From Chloroflexota bacterium (GTDB lineage Bacteria; Chloroflexota; Anaerolineae; J036; Brachytrichaceae): DNA of 6,337 bases. The stretch lies in NCBI GenBank assembly GCA_021813225.1, contig JAKALH010000183.1, positions 1 through 6,337 of the forward strand. The letters run 5' to 3'. The notes beneath the pieces are model-generated. The model was given only the letters and a program-made list of their open reading frames with translations. It had not been told where the DNA came from and did no database searches. The position numbers were made by a program, and so were the translations under genes. Numbering within the stretch: the stretch's first letter is position 1; each line of letters opens with the position of its first letter. This document shows positions 1 through 5,985 of this stretch, piece by piece.

Positions 1-1700
1 GTACCCGTCTTGACTGCCGCAGGGCGATCAAGCCGTAAGACGCTGTTCAGTCCAAAAGCTTCGGAGCGCGCAGCGTTATCAGACAGAATATCCGTAATCA
101 ACCAGGCAATACGGGGATCAAGAACTTGCTTTTGTCCTTCGTAGTCATGGTGGCTGTACAGCACGTTACCCGACGAGTCAACCACACGCGAGACACTGTA
201 TGGAAGTATTGCGACGCCGGAATTGGCGAACGCCCCATAAGCCGCCGTCAGTTCCAACAACCTGACTTCACCGCCACCCAGTGTCAAAGCCAGGCCGTAC
301 TCATCGACGCTCCTGAATGAATGAATGCCTAACTCATTGGCCAGGCTGAGCATACGATCGAGGCCCACCTTCTGCAGAACGCTGACAGCAGCCACGTTGT
401 TCGACGTCGCCAGTGCGCTGCGTACACTGATGGGCCCGTGGTGGATCCCATCGTAATTACTGGGCACGTACGGCAATCCCTCACGAGTCGGGAAAGCAGT
501 GCGCACATCCATAATCGGCGTCGCCGCTGTGAATCCCGGCACATGGCTGAACGCTGCCGCATAAGTCACTGGCTTGATGGCACTGCCCGGCTGGCGCAAC
601 ATGACAGCGGCATTGACTGCGCCGCTGATCTGCGCATTGAAAAAATCGGGGCTGCCGACCATGGCAATGATTGCGCCGGTATGCGGGTTCAGTGCGACCA
701 GCGCCGAATCATTCGTATTATGGCCTCCTGTATTGTCATTGGGGCTTTGCAGTTGTTCAAGCCGGGCGCGAATGATATCCTGCGCCGTCTCATTGAGAGA
801 CAGATCGAGCGTTGTTGTGACGATCAAGCCACCCCGCGTTACCAGCTCAGTCCCAAACCGGTTTTCAAGCCAGTGCCGCACATAAGTCAAGAAGTGGCGT
901 GCGCGAATTGGATAGGGTGCTGGCGCGTAACTCAGACGGGCCTGCCGGGCAATCTGTGCATCGGATTCGCTGATATACCCCTGCTTAACCATCAGGTCGA
1001 GTACCACATTCTGGCGCTGCCTGGCCGCTTCCGGGTCAATAAACGGGTCATATGCCACCGGCGATTGCAGCAGACCGGCCAGTAATGCACATTCAGACAA
1101 ATCAAGCTGCGACGATGATTTACCGAAGTAAGTATGCGCGGCTGCCTCTATGCCATAAGCAAGATTGCCATAGTAGGTCTCGTTCAAGTACAGCGCCAGA
1201 ACATCGTCTTTGCTGTAGCGTTGTGAAATCTGCCATGCCAGCAGGGACTCGCGTATCTTGCGCAGTAATGTGCGCTGATTGCGTTCCTGCGGGTCCAGCA
1301 GGAGCAAGCGGGCCAATTGTTGGGTAATCGTGCTGCCGCCCGCGACAACTTCCCCGCCCTGTATATTGATCCAGAGCGCACGGATGATGCCAACGATATC
1401 CACACCGGGGTTGGAGTAGAAGTTAGCATCTTCCGCCGCGATCGCCGCCTGCCGCATTCGCAGTGGTATCTGGCTAAACGGCAGGGGTGTGTGGTGACCT
1501 GTGCGCGGATCGATGATTTCGTAAAGCAGCAGGCCATTTCTGTCCAGAATTCGGGTGCTGGGGGCCTGCGCCCGCTGGTGGAGGTCATTGACGGATGGAA
1601 GTGTGAACCACAGCGCGCCGAGTATCGCGATTGGCACTGCCAGACAACTTGCCAGGGCTATCAGCAGGATGCCCCTGCGCCGCAAGGAAATGCTCATCAT
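1..1700 (-). CDS. Bifunctional class A penicillin-binding protein (transglycosylase/transpeptidase), PBP1A/1C-like, C-terminus cut by window edge
   Basis: This protein polymerises lipid II into glycan strands (GT51 domain) and cross-links stem peptides (transpeptidase domain) on the outer face of the membrane. My translation of the minus strand gives 566 open codons. RRR at 7-9 precedes a membrane anchor at about 10-33. The GT51 domain runs from about 50 to 225. It has the catalytic-Glu motif AAEDANFYSNPGVD (E90), then GGSTITQQLAR (121-131), RKIRES (148-152) with the second conserved Glu (E151), and YLNETYYGN (171-179). The transpeptidase domain has QPGSAIKP (nucleophile S373, K376), SNN (433-435) and KTG (564-566), at which the window ends. 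Roughly 100-200 C-terminal residues are therefore probably missing. ATG at 1700 is chosen; an adjacent ATG (1697) and an in-frame TTG (1706) are alternatives, and none has a clear Shine-Dalgarno. The gene is divergent from the aminotransferase. GT51 plus transpeptidase identity is secure; the 1A versus 1C subtype is not, because the C-terminal domain is outside the window. Confidence 0.95.
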   Translation of the reverse strand, partial: MMSISLRRRGILLIALASCLAVPIAILGALWFTLPSVNDLHQRAQAPSTRILDRNGLLLYEIIDPRTGHHTPLPFSQIPLRMRQAAIAAEDANFYSNPGVDIVGIIRALWINIQGGEVVAGGSTITQQLARLLLLDPQERNQRTLLRKIRESLLAWQISQRYSKDDVLALYLNETYYGNLAYGIEAAAHTYFGKSSSQLDLSECALLAGLLQSPVAYDPFIDPEAARQRQNVVLDLMVKQGYISESDAQIARQARLSYAPAPYPIRARHFLTYVRHWLENRFGTELVTRGGLIVTTTLDLSLNETAQDIIRARLEQLQSPNDNTGGHNTNDSALVALNPHTGAIIAMVGSPDFFNAQISGAVNAAVMLRQPGSAIKPVTYAAAFSHVPGFTAATPIMDVRTAFPTREGLPYVPSNYDGIHHGPISVRSALATSNNVAAVSVLQKVGLDRMLSLANELGIHSFRSVDEYGLALTLGGGEVRLLELTAAYGAFANSGVAILPYSVSRVVDSSGNVLYSHHDYEGQKQVLDPRIAWLITDILSDNAARSEAFGLNSVLRLDRPAAVKTG

Positions 1701-1724
1701 GCTCAAGTCGAAAAGAACTGCGCC

Positions 1725-1732
1725 ATTATAAT
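1725..1732. promoter_or_regulatory. Palindromic ATTATAAT: candidate shared -10 element of a divergent promoter
   Basis: The 71 bases between the two divergent starts hold the perfect palindrome ATTATAAT, which gives TATAAT on the minus strand (1725-1730) and on the plus strand (1727-1732). For the minus-strand PBP gene the hexamer lies 24 bases upstream of the ATG, leaving a short leader. A TTTACA at 1751-1756 resembles a -35 box, but its 20-base spacer is too long. For the plus-strand aminotransferase the hexamer is 39 bases before the ATG, with no good -35. The matching hexamers are visible; promoter function is inference. At most one direction could be transcribed from this site at a time. 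Confidence 0.4.
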
Positions 1733-1756
1733 CGTCGGGACATCATTTCATGTAAA

Positions 1757-1762
1757 CAGGAG
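1757..1762 (+). promoter_or_regulatory. Shine-Dalgarno CAGGAG that fixes the aminotransferase start
   Basis: CAGGAG ends 9 bases before the ATG at 1772. The open frame continues upstream to an ATG at 1631, but that extension has no ribosome binding site, runs through the divergent promoter region and overlaps the PBP gene. The family's N-terminal motif (LFIPGP) begins a few residues after 1772. The later start is therefore preferred. Confidence 0.7.
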
Positions 1763-1771
1763 CGTCTTGTC

Positions 1772-2863
1772 ATGACCGAACACATCAAGCTATTCATACC
1801 GGGGCCCATCGAAGTGCGCGACAGCATCCTGCAGGCGCAGACAACGCCGATGATCGGCCATCGCGGTAAGCCATTTGAGCAACTCTTTGCCAGTGTACAG
1901 CGCAAGCTCCGACTGGTTTTCTACACCTCGAAGCGGGTACTTGTCAGCACATCATCGGGGACTGGCTTGTGGGAAGGCGCGGCGCGGAATTGCGTCAGCG
2001 ACGATCCGCAGCGCGGCGTCCTTGCCGGCGTGTGCGGTGCCTTCAGTGAGCGCTGGGCGGATGTGTGCGCGCGCAACGGCAAGCATGTGACGACGGTTAC
2101 CGTCGACGCGGGCAAGGCGATTAAGCCAGACATGATCCGCGATGCGATCAAGGCCCGCAACGAGCCATTCGACGCCATTGCCATCGTACACAATGAGACC
2201 AGCACCGGAATCATGAATCCACTGGCTGATATCGTGGCGGTGGTCAAGGAGCTATCGCCCGAGACGCTCATTCTTGTGGATGCAGTCAGTTCGCTTGCCG
2301 GCGTGAAGGTCGACTTCGACGGACTTGGGCTGGATGTCGTATTGACTTCGTCACAGAAGTGTTTTGGATTGCCCCCGGGATTGGCTTTTGCCGCGGTCAG
2401 CGACCGGGTGCTGGAGCGCGCCAGAACGATCAAAAACCGAGGTTACTATTTCGACTTCATCGAACTGGACAAGTTTCTGCAGAAAAATAACACGCCGGCA
2501 ACACCCGCGATTTCATTGTTGTACGCGCTCGATCGACAACTGGACGATATGCTCGCAGAAGGCCTTGATGCCCGATTCTCACGGCATGCCCGCCTGGCAG
2601 GCCTGACACGCCAATGGGCCGCATCACAGGGTTTTGCCCTGTTCCCGGAACCCGGTTACGAAAGCGCCACGGTGACGTGTGTCTCCAATACGCGCGGTAT
2701 TGAGGTATCTGCGTTGAACAAGTACCTGGCCACGCGCCATCTGCATATCTCAGACGGATATGGCGCTCTCAAGGGCAAGACCTTCCGTATTGCACATATG
2801 GCAGACCTCACCGAAGCGGACATGCAGGAATTGTTTTCGGCGATGAACGACTTCCTGCACTGA
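1772..2863 (+). CDS. Class V PLP-dependent aminotransferase, alanine/serine-glyoxylate aminotransferase family
   Basis: This is a cytosolic fold-type I PLP enzyme of 363 residues, close to the usual family length of about 360-390. It probably moves an amino group from alanine or serine to glyoxylate or another 2-oxo acid. Visible family features are LFIPGP (7-12) and MIGHRGKPF (27-35) near the substrate pocket. TSSGTG (60-65) would bind the cofactor phosphate, and HNETSTG (140-146) follows. LVDAVSS (168-174) carries Asp170, which would pair with the pyridine nitrogen. TSSQKCFGLPPG (192-203) has the Schiff-base Lys196, and TFRIAHM (337-343) has Arg339 for the substrate carboxylate. All key residues are present, so the enzyme should be active. 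It is the only plus-strand gene here and converges with the TPR gene, so its neighbours do not reveal the substrate. Serine-pyruvate, serine-glyoxylate or a phosphoserine aminotransferase role cannot be separated from sequence alone. Confidence 0.93.
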   Translation: MTEHIKLFIPGPIEVRDSILQAQTTPMIGHRGKPFEQLFASVQRKLRLVFYTSKRVLVSTSSGTGLWEGAARNCVSDDPQRGVLAGVCGAFSERWADVCARNGKHVTTVTVDAGKAIKPDMIRDAIKARNEPFDAIAIVHNETSTGIMNPLADIVAVVKELSPETLILVDAVSSLAGVKVDFDGLGLDVVLTSSQKCFGLPPGLAFAAVSDRVLERARTIKNRGYYFDFIELDKFLQKNNTPATPAISLLYALDRQLDDMLAEGLDARFSRHARLAGLTRQWAASQGFALFPEPGYESATVTCVSNTRGIEVSALNKYLATRHLHISDGYGALKGKTFRIAHMADLTEADMQELFSAMNDFLH

Positions 2864-2896
2864 CCGCCTGTCTTGCCGTCACGATCATATCTGTAT

Positions 2897-3835
2897 TCAC
2901 TTGCCGGCCTGCAGCAGCGTGGCCAGCCGAACGCGGGATTGCGCGAATAATGTGTCATCGCCCGATTTCTGCGCCAGTGCGGAACACTTTTCCAGGTCTG
3001 CGATCGCCGCATTGCGGTCGCCAACGCCCTCATACCCTGTAGCACGCACATAGTAAGCTTCGGCGTAGTCCGGATAGCGGTTCAACAATGTAGTGGTGTC
3101 GGTAATCACACTGGCGCTGTCACCCATTCGTACATTGGCAAGTGCCCGCACCAGATAAAACTTTTTGTCAGAACCGACTGTCTTCATCGCTGCACTGAAC
3201 GTTTGTGTGCTGGCAACCATGTCGCCTGATTTCTGCTGGAGTATGCCCTTCCAGACAAGCAATTCCGTATTGGTTGGAAGTGCTGCCAGGCCCGTGTTGA
3301 TGGCTTGCAGCGCGACGGGTAGATTGTTGGATTGCAACGCGCGCGTCGCCGCTGATTCCGCATCACCCACCGGATCGGGCGGGAATAATACCGGTCTGGC
3401 GATATATCCAGCGGCCAGGATAGCAACCAAGATACCGATCAGTATCAATAGACGCTTGATGAGCCGGGTATGCGACTGCTCAAGTACTTTATCAAGCGTC
3501 CACCAGCACTCAGTCGCATCAGGCGCCAGTTCGGCGCGCAGTCTGTTATAGGGGTCTCGGCCTCCAAGATTCTTGATGACCGCGGATGCGTTCGTCACTA
3601 TGCGCTCGCCTATCGTATCCAGTCGCGCAGCTTCCCCACGCACATCAGCACCGGCTGCCTGCAATTGAGCCAGTAGTTCATGCGCCGTTTGCGTATCTCT
3701 TAACAACTGAGGGGTTGTATCTATGGTTAGAGCCGCCAGCCTTTTTTCGCAACCGTCCAGCAGGCTGCGCAGGCGATCAGCATCATTCAGTTCGCCAACC
3801 TCTTGCGTCAACCTTCGGATCTGATGATCAACCAT
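2897..3835 (-). CDS. Membrane-anchored TPR-repeat protein of unknown function
   Basis: This 312-residue protein has three parts. Residues 1-120 are a charged, mainly helical region (heptad-like leucines at about 20-60) that I do not recognise. Residues 129-150 form one hydrophobic segment following HTRLIKR (122-128). The positive charges put the N-terminus in the cytoplasm. Residues 155-310 contain helical repeats of TPR character, for example ALQAINTGLAALPTNTELL, LNRYPDYAEAYYVRATGY and GDRNAAIADLEKC. These should lie on the outer side and bind a protein or cell-wall partner. The gene follows ychF by 44 bases on the same strand and ends the putative operon. The ATG at 3835 has no strong Shine-Dalgarno, but no better start is nearby. 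The TPR assignment comes from pattern (A at consensus positions, P-x-x-x-E/A-x-x), so the repeat number is approximate. Function is unknown. No signal peptidase site is expected because the anchor is internal. Confidence 0.85.
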   Translation of the reverse strand: MVDHQIRRLTQEVGELNDADRLRSLLDGCEKRLAALTIDTTPQLLRDTQTAHELLAQLQAAGADVRGEAARLDTIGERIVTNASAVIKNLGGRDPYNRLRAELAPDATECWWTLDKVLEQSHTRLIKRLLILIGILVAILAAGYIARPVLFPPDPVGDAESAATRALQSNNLPVALQAINTGLAALPTNTELLVWKGILQQKSGDMVASTQTFSAAMKTVGSDKKFYLVRALANVRMGDSASVITDTTTLLNRYPDYAEAYYVRATGYEGVGDRNAAIADLEKCSALAQKSGDDTLFAQSRVRLATLLQAGK

Positions 3836-3879
3836 ATCAAATGATCTTGCCTATTGGATGATGGCGCATCCAGCGCGTA

Positions 3880-4965
3880 TCAACTGCTATGACGGAAGTG
3901 CATGATATCGCCATCCAGCGCGATATATTCTTTGCCTTCCAGGCGCAAGCGCCCTTTTTCGCGAGCCGCAGCCAGGCTACCCAGACTCACGAGATCCTGA
4001 TAGCTCACCGTCTCCGCGCGGATGAAACCTTTCATGATATCCGTATGAACAGCGCCAGCGCACTCCAACGCCGTGGCGCCTCGCCGGACGGTCCAGGCCC
4101 GCACTTCATCTTCACCGACAGTGAAGAACGACTGCAGGCCCAGCACATCGTACGAGATGCGCAGTGCCTTGTGGTTGCCTGGTTCATCAATACCAAAATC
4201 GGCCAGAAAAGCCGCGGCTTCATTCGGCGGCAACTCGGCGATCTCCGCCTCGATTTTCCCCTTCATCGTAACGACAGCCGAAGTGGTGTAGGATGACTCC
4301 ACCTTTCGCGGCCAGGGCGTTTCGCCTTCATTGACGATGACCAGCATAGGCTTTAGCGTCATCAGCCCATACCCGCGCAAGCTATGCACTTCCTCATCGC
4401 TCAGATGCAGCACCGAGATTGGCTGCTCTTTCTCAAGAACGTCATGCATGCGTTCGAACGGCCGTTGTTCGCGATTCAGAAGCTCCTTGTCTTTTGAACC
4501 CTTCTTCAAACTTTCTTCGATGCGTTGCAGACGTTTTTCGACTGCCACCAGATCGAGCAGCAGGAACTCGGATTCCAATTGATGCAGGTCGCGATTCGGA
4601 TCAACGGTGTTATTGGGGTGCGGGACGCTCTCATCCGGAAAGGCGCGCACCGCAATCGCAAGAGCATCCATGGTTGCCAATGCATTCATCAGCGCGCCGC
4701 CGATGCCCTGCGTTGCGCTCATCTCCCGTTCGCTGCCGCTGATATCCGAGTAGCGCACCTGCGCATAGATCGTCTTCCGCGGATTGAACATCCGGCTTAA
4801 TGTATCGACGCGCTCATCGGGGACATTGACGGCCGCTGTATAAATTTCCAGCTTGCCGGCGCCTGAGACACCGGTCGGTCGCTTCGACCGGGTCAGGGCG
4901 TTGAAGAGTGTAGTTTTGCCGCTTAACGGGAGCCCGATGATGCCGATCTGCATTGGCGTATCCAT
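3880..4965 (-). CDS. ychF: YchF/OLA1-type P-loop NTPase with C-terminal TGS domain
   Basis: YchF proteins are Obg-family NTPases that usually prefer ATP, associate with ribosomes and influence translation and stress responses. At 361 residues it matches the family length (about 363). The P-loop is GLPLSGKTT (11-19). A switch II-like DISG (74-77) and a nucleotide-base motif in LVIVNEGE (208-215, N212 to E215) follow. A helical, charged insertion (about 125-195) matches the family's coiled-coil arm. The TGS domain at about 275-358 is highly typical: GEDEVRAWTVRRGATA, HTDIMKGFIRAETVSY and LEGKEYIALDGDIMHFR. The P-loop has LSGKT where most bacterial YchF proteins have NVGKS, so this is a divergent subtype. 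ATG 4965 gives MDTPMQIGIIG; ATG 4953 (MQIGIIG) fits the family's usual N-terminus equally well. Neither has a strong Shine-Dalgarno, and a hairpin covers the 4965 site. It is 54 bases downstream of the preceding gene. Confidence 0.93.
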   Translation of the reverse strand: MDTPMQIGIIGLPLSGKTTLFNALTRSKRPTGVSGAGKLEIYTAAVNVPDERVDTLSRMFNPRKTIYAQVRYSDISGSEREMSATQGIGGALMNALATMDALAIAVRAFPDESVPHPNNTVDPNRDLHQLESEFLLLDLVAVEKRLQRIEESLKKGSKDKELLNREQRPFERMHDVLEKEQPISVLHLSDEEVHSLRGYGLMTLKPMLVIVNEGETPWPRKVESSYTTSAVVTMKGKIEAEIAELPPNEAAAFLADFGIDEPGNHKALRISYDVLGLQSFFTVGEDEVRAWTVRRGATALECAGAVHTDIMKGFIRAETVSYQDLVSLGSLAAAREKGRLRLEGKEYIALDGDIMHFRHSS

Positions 4966-4967
4966 GA

Positions 4968-5010
4968 GTACGAACGCCGTATGTGGACTTTGCCGTTGCG
5001 GCGTTCATAC
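4968..5010 (-). promoter_or_regulatory. 12-bp inverted repeat directly before the ychF start, candidate translational control hairpin or operator
   Basis: Reading the minus strand, GTATGAACGCCG (5010-4999) faces CGGCGTTCGTAC (4979-4968) across a 19-base loop. Eleven pairs are Watson-Crick and one is a G-U wobble. The distal arm ends two bases before the ATG at 4965, so it would cover the ribosome binding region. A shorter competing hairpin, GCCG-CAA-CGGC (5002-4992), uses the first arm and cannot coexist with the long one. There is no T-run on either strand, which argues against an intrinsic terminator. The repeat is directly visible; its role is inference. Confidence 0.5.
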
Positions 5011-5019
5011 GCTAGTGCA

Positions 5020-5490
5020 TCATTCAGGTTTGACGCTACTTTCAGGCGGCGAACCCTCGGCAACCGCCTCGTTTGCGGGTACCGCCTGCTCCTGTGCGGG
5101 CGCTGGCTGGCCGTCAGCGTGAACTTCCTGCGCGGGTTTAGGCGCCGTACGCTGCGCAATTTCGTCATTCAATTTTTTGAGACTGTCAATCAGTCCGAGG
5201 TGTATCTCATTCAGCACCTGTGGACCATGCGCAGTCTGCCAGGCCTCCCGGATGGTGTCGCGCGCTTTTTTGACGCTTTGATCTGCTTTAGCCTGCTCAA
5301 TGGCTGAATTGATCTGTTTGCTGAATTGCTCAAGCCCTGACCTCAGCTCTTTTTCGACCGCCTTCCTTTCATCTGATTCCCAGGGCACTTTCAGGATTTT
5401 GCCCAGGTTCTCACCGAGCCGGTTCAGCTCCGTGCCCAGATCGGATTGCGCGGCCCCTGTTTTCCCGGAACTCTCATTGTGCTCAGTCAC
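5020..5490 (-). CDS. Hypothetical protein: charged helical domain plus Ala/Pro/Glu-rich tail
   Basis: I do not recognise a named family. From the GTG start the protein has 156 residues. Residues 1-18 are polar. Residues 19-115 are strongly helical and charged: LNRLGENLGKIL, then WESDERKAVEKELRSGLEQF, a lysine-rich stretch, and LIDSLKKLNDEIAQR. Heptad-like spacing suggests a short coiled coil or helical bundle. Residues 116-156 are low-complexity Ala/Pro/Glu/Gln and probably disordered. There is no signal peptide or membrane segment, so it should be cytoplasmic. The open frame continues to an ATG at 5541, and ATG 5502 is another option. GTG 5490 is preferred because GGAGG lies five bases before it, whereas the ATGs lack one. 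Similar proteins with a W-E-S-x-E/D-R core are, from memory, common as hypotheticals in Chloroflexota. It sits 81 bases after the Rieske gene and 54 before ychF, so it is probably co-transcribed with both. Confidence 0.75.
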   Translation of the reverse strand: MTEHNESSGKTGAAQSDLGTELNRLGENLGKILKVPWESDERKAVEKELRSGLEQFSKQINSAIEQAKADQSVKKARDTIREAWQTAHGPQVLNEIHLGLIDSLKKLNDEIAQRTAPKPAQEVHADGQPAPAQEQAVPANEAVAEGSPPESSVKPE

Positions 5491-5495
5491 GACAA

Positions 5496-5500
5496 CCTCC
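5496..5500 (-). promoter_or_regulatory. Strong Shine-Dalgarno GGAGG selecting a GTG start
   Basis: On the minus strand GGAGGTTGTC is followed immediately by GTG at 5490. The five-base gap from GGAGG is short but within the functional range. It overlaps the upstream in-frame ATG at 5502, which has no such site of its own. This is the best ribosome binding site among the minus-strand genes in the window. Confidence 0.65.
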
Positions 5501-5571
5501 ATTGCAGACGGTGAATAACCGGCTGCTGCTGTAATCATCATAAGAAAACATCTGAAAAGTTCCTGACAGCA

Positions 5572-5985
5572 TTATGACATTTCATCATCTGCCTGCTCCA
5601 TCCATTTCGGCTTTTCGATTTTCAGCAAAACGTCGTTACCTTCTATGATGACCGGATATATCCTGAGTTTCGGGCCGTCTTTCGGGTAATTGCAGGCACC
5701 AGTTCGAATATCGAAGCGATAGTAATGCACGGGGCAATCTATCTCCGCCTTCGTCAAATAACCCTGCGACAGGTCTCCCAGTGCGTGTGGGCAGATGGAT
5801 GAGAAAGCCACTATTACCAGATTGCTGTTCTGTGTCGCCTTTTCCAGCAGTACCAGTAGAATCGGCTGACCTTCGACTACGACACGTTTCAGTTTATGGG
5901 GATTCAGCTCCGTTACTTTGGCAACCTGCACCAGTCCGTCGTCGCGCTCCGGTGCGTCTTTATTGAACAGCCTGTTGAGCATCAT
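5572..5985 (-). CDS. Small Rieske [2Fe-2S] ferredoxin-like protein
   Basis: This 137-residue soluble protein should carry one Rieske-type [2Fe-2S] cluster and act as an electron carrier or as the ferredoxin subunit of an oxygenase or reductase. Both cluster boxes are present: C-P-H (C65, H67) and C-P-V-H (C84, H87). Seventeen residues lie between the boxes, and the second is followed by the usual YRFDIRTG strand (89-96). The hydrophobic patterns at 35-48 and 110-124 fit the flanking beta strands. There is no signal peptide or membrane anchor, so it is unlike a bc1 Rieske subunit. It resembles the small NirD/biphenyl-dioxygenase ferredoxin group, but no oxygenase or reductase gene is adjacent. 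The start is ATG 5985 or the next ATG at 5982; neither has a Shine-Dalgarno. It overlaps the end of the upstream hydrolase gene by 26 bases, which suggests coupled translation. TATAAT at 5990-5995 is just upstream but has no -35. Confidence 0.9.
   Translation of the reverse strand: MMLNRLFNKDAPERDDGLVQVAKVTELNPHKLKRVVVEGQPILLVLLEKATQNSNLVIVAFSSICPHALGDLSQGYLTKAEIDCPVHYYRFDIRTGACNYPKDGPKLRIYPVIIEGNDVLLKIEKPKWMEQADDEMS

Noticed and set aside
438..1085. 215-codon plus-strand open frame opposite the PBP gene
   Set aside because: The minus strand encodes an intact PBP with all catalytic motifs through this region. The plus-strand translation is rich in Arg, Cys and His and has no recognisable fold, so it is an antisense shadow.
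1631..1771. N-terminal extension of the aminotransferase from the ATG at 1631
   Set aside because: It overlaps the PBP coding region and the divergent promoter region, is Cys/Arg-rich without family similarity and lacks a ribosome binding site. ATG 1772 has a well-placed CAGGAG.
1921..2433. 170-codon minus-strand open frame opposite the aminotransferase
   Set aside because: It lies within the well-conserved aminotransferase core on the other strand and its Ser/Thr/Ala-rich translation is typical of a shadow frame.
2864..2896. Possible bidirectional terminator between the convergent aminotransferase and TPR genes
   Set aside because: I found no GC-rich inverted repeat followed by a T-run on either strand in these 33 bases.
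3855..3872. TGGATG-ATGGCG-CATCCA hairpin between ychF and the TPR gene
   Set aside because: The stem is only 6 bp with no T-run. Chance occurrence is likely, and a terminator here would separate two closely spaced genes.
5491..5541. 17-residue extension of the hypothetical protein to ATG 5541
   Set aside because: Neither ATG 5541 nor ATG 5502 has a Shine-Dalgarno, while GTG 5490 has GGAGG five bases before it. A TATGAT at 5537-5542 could even be a weak -10 for this gene, but it has no -35, so it was not listed as a promoter.
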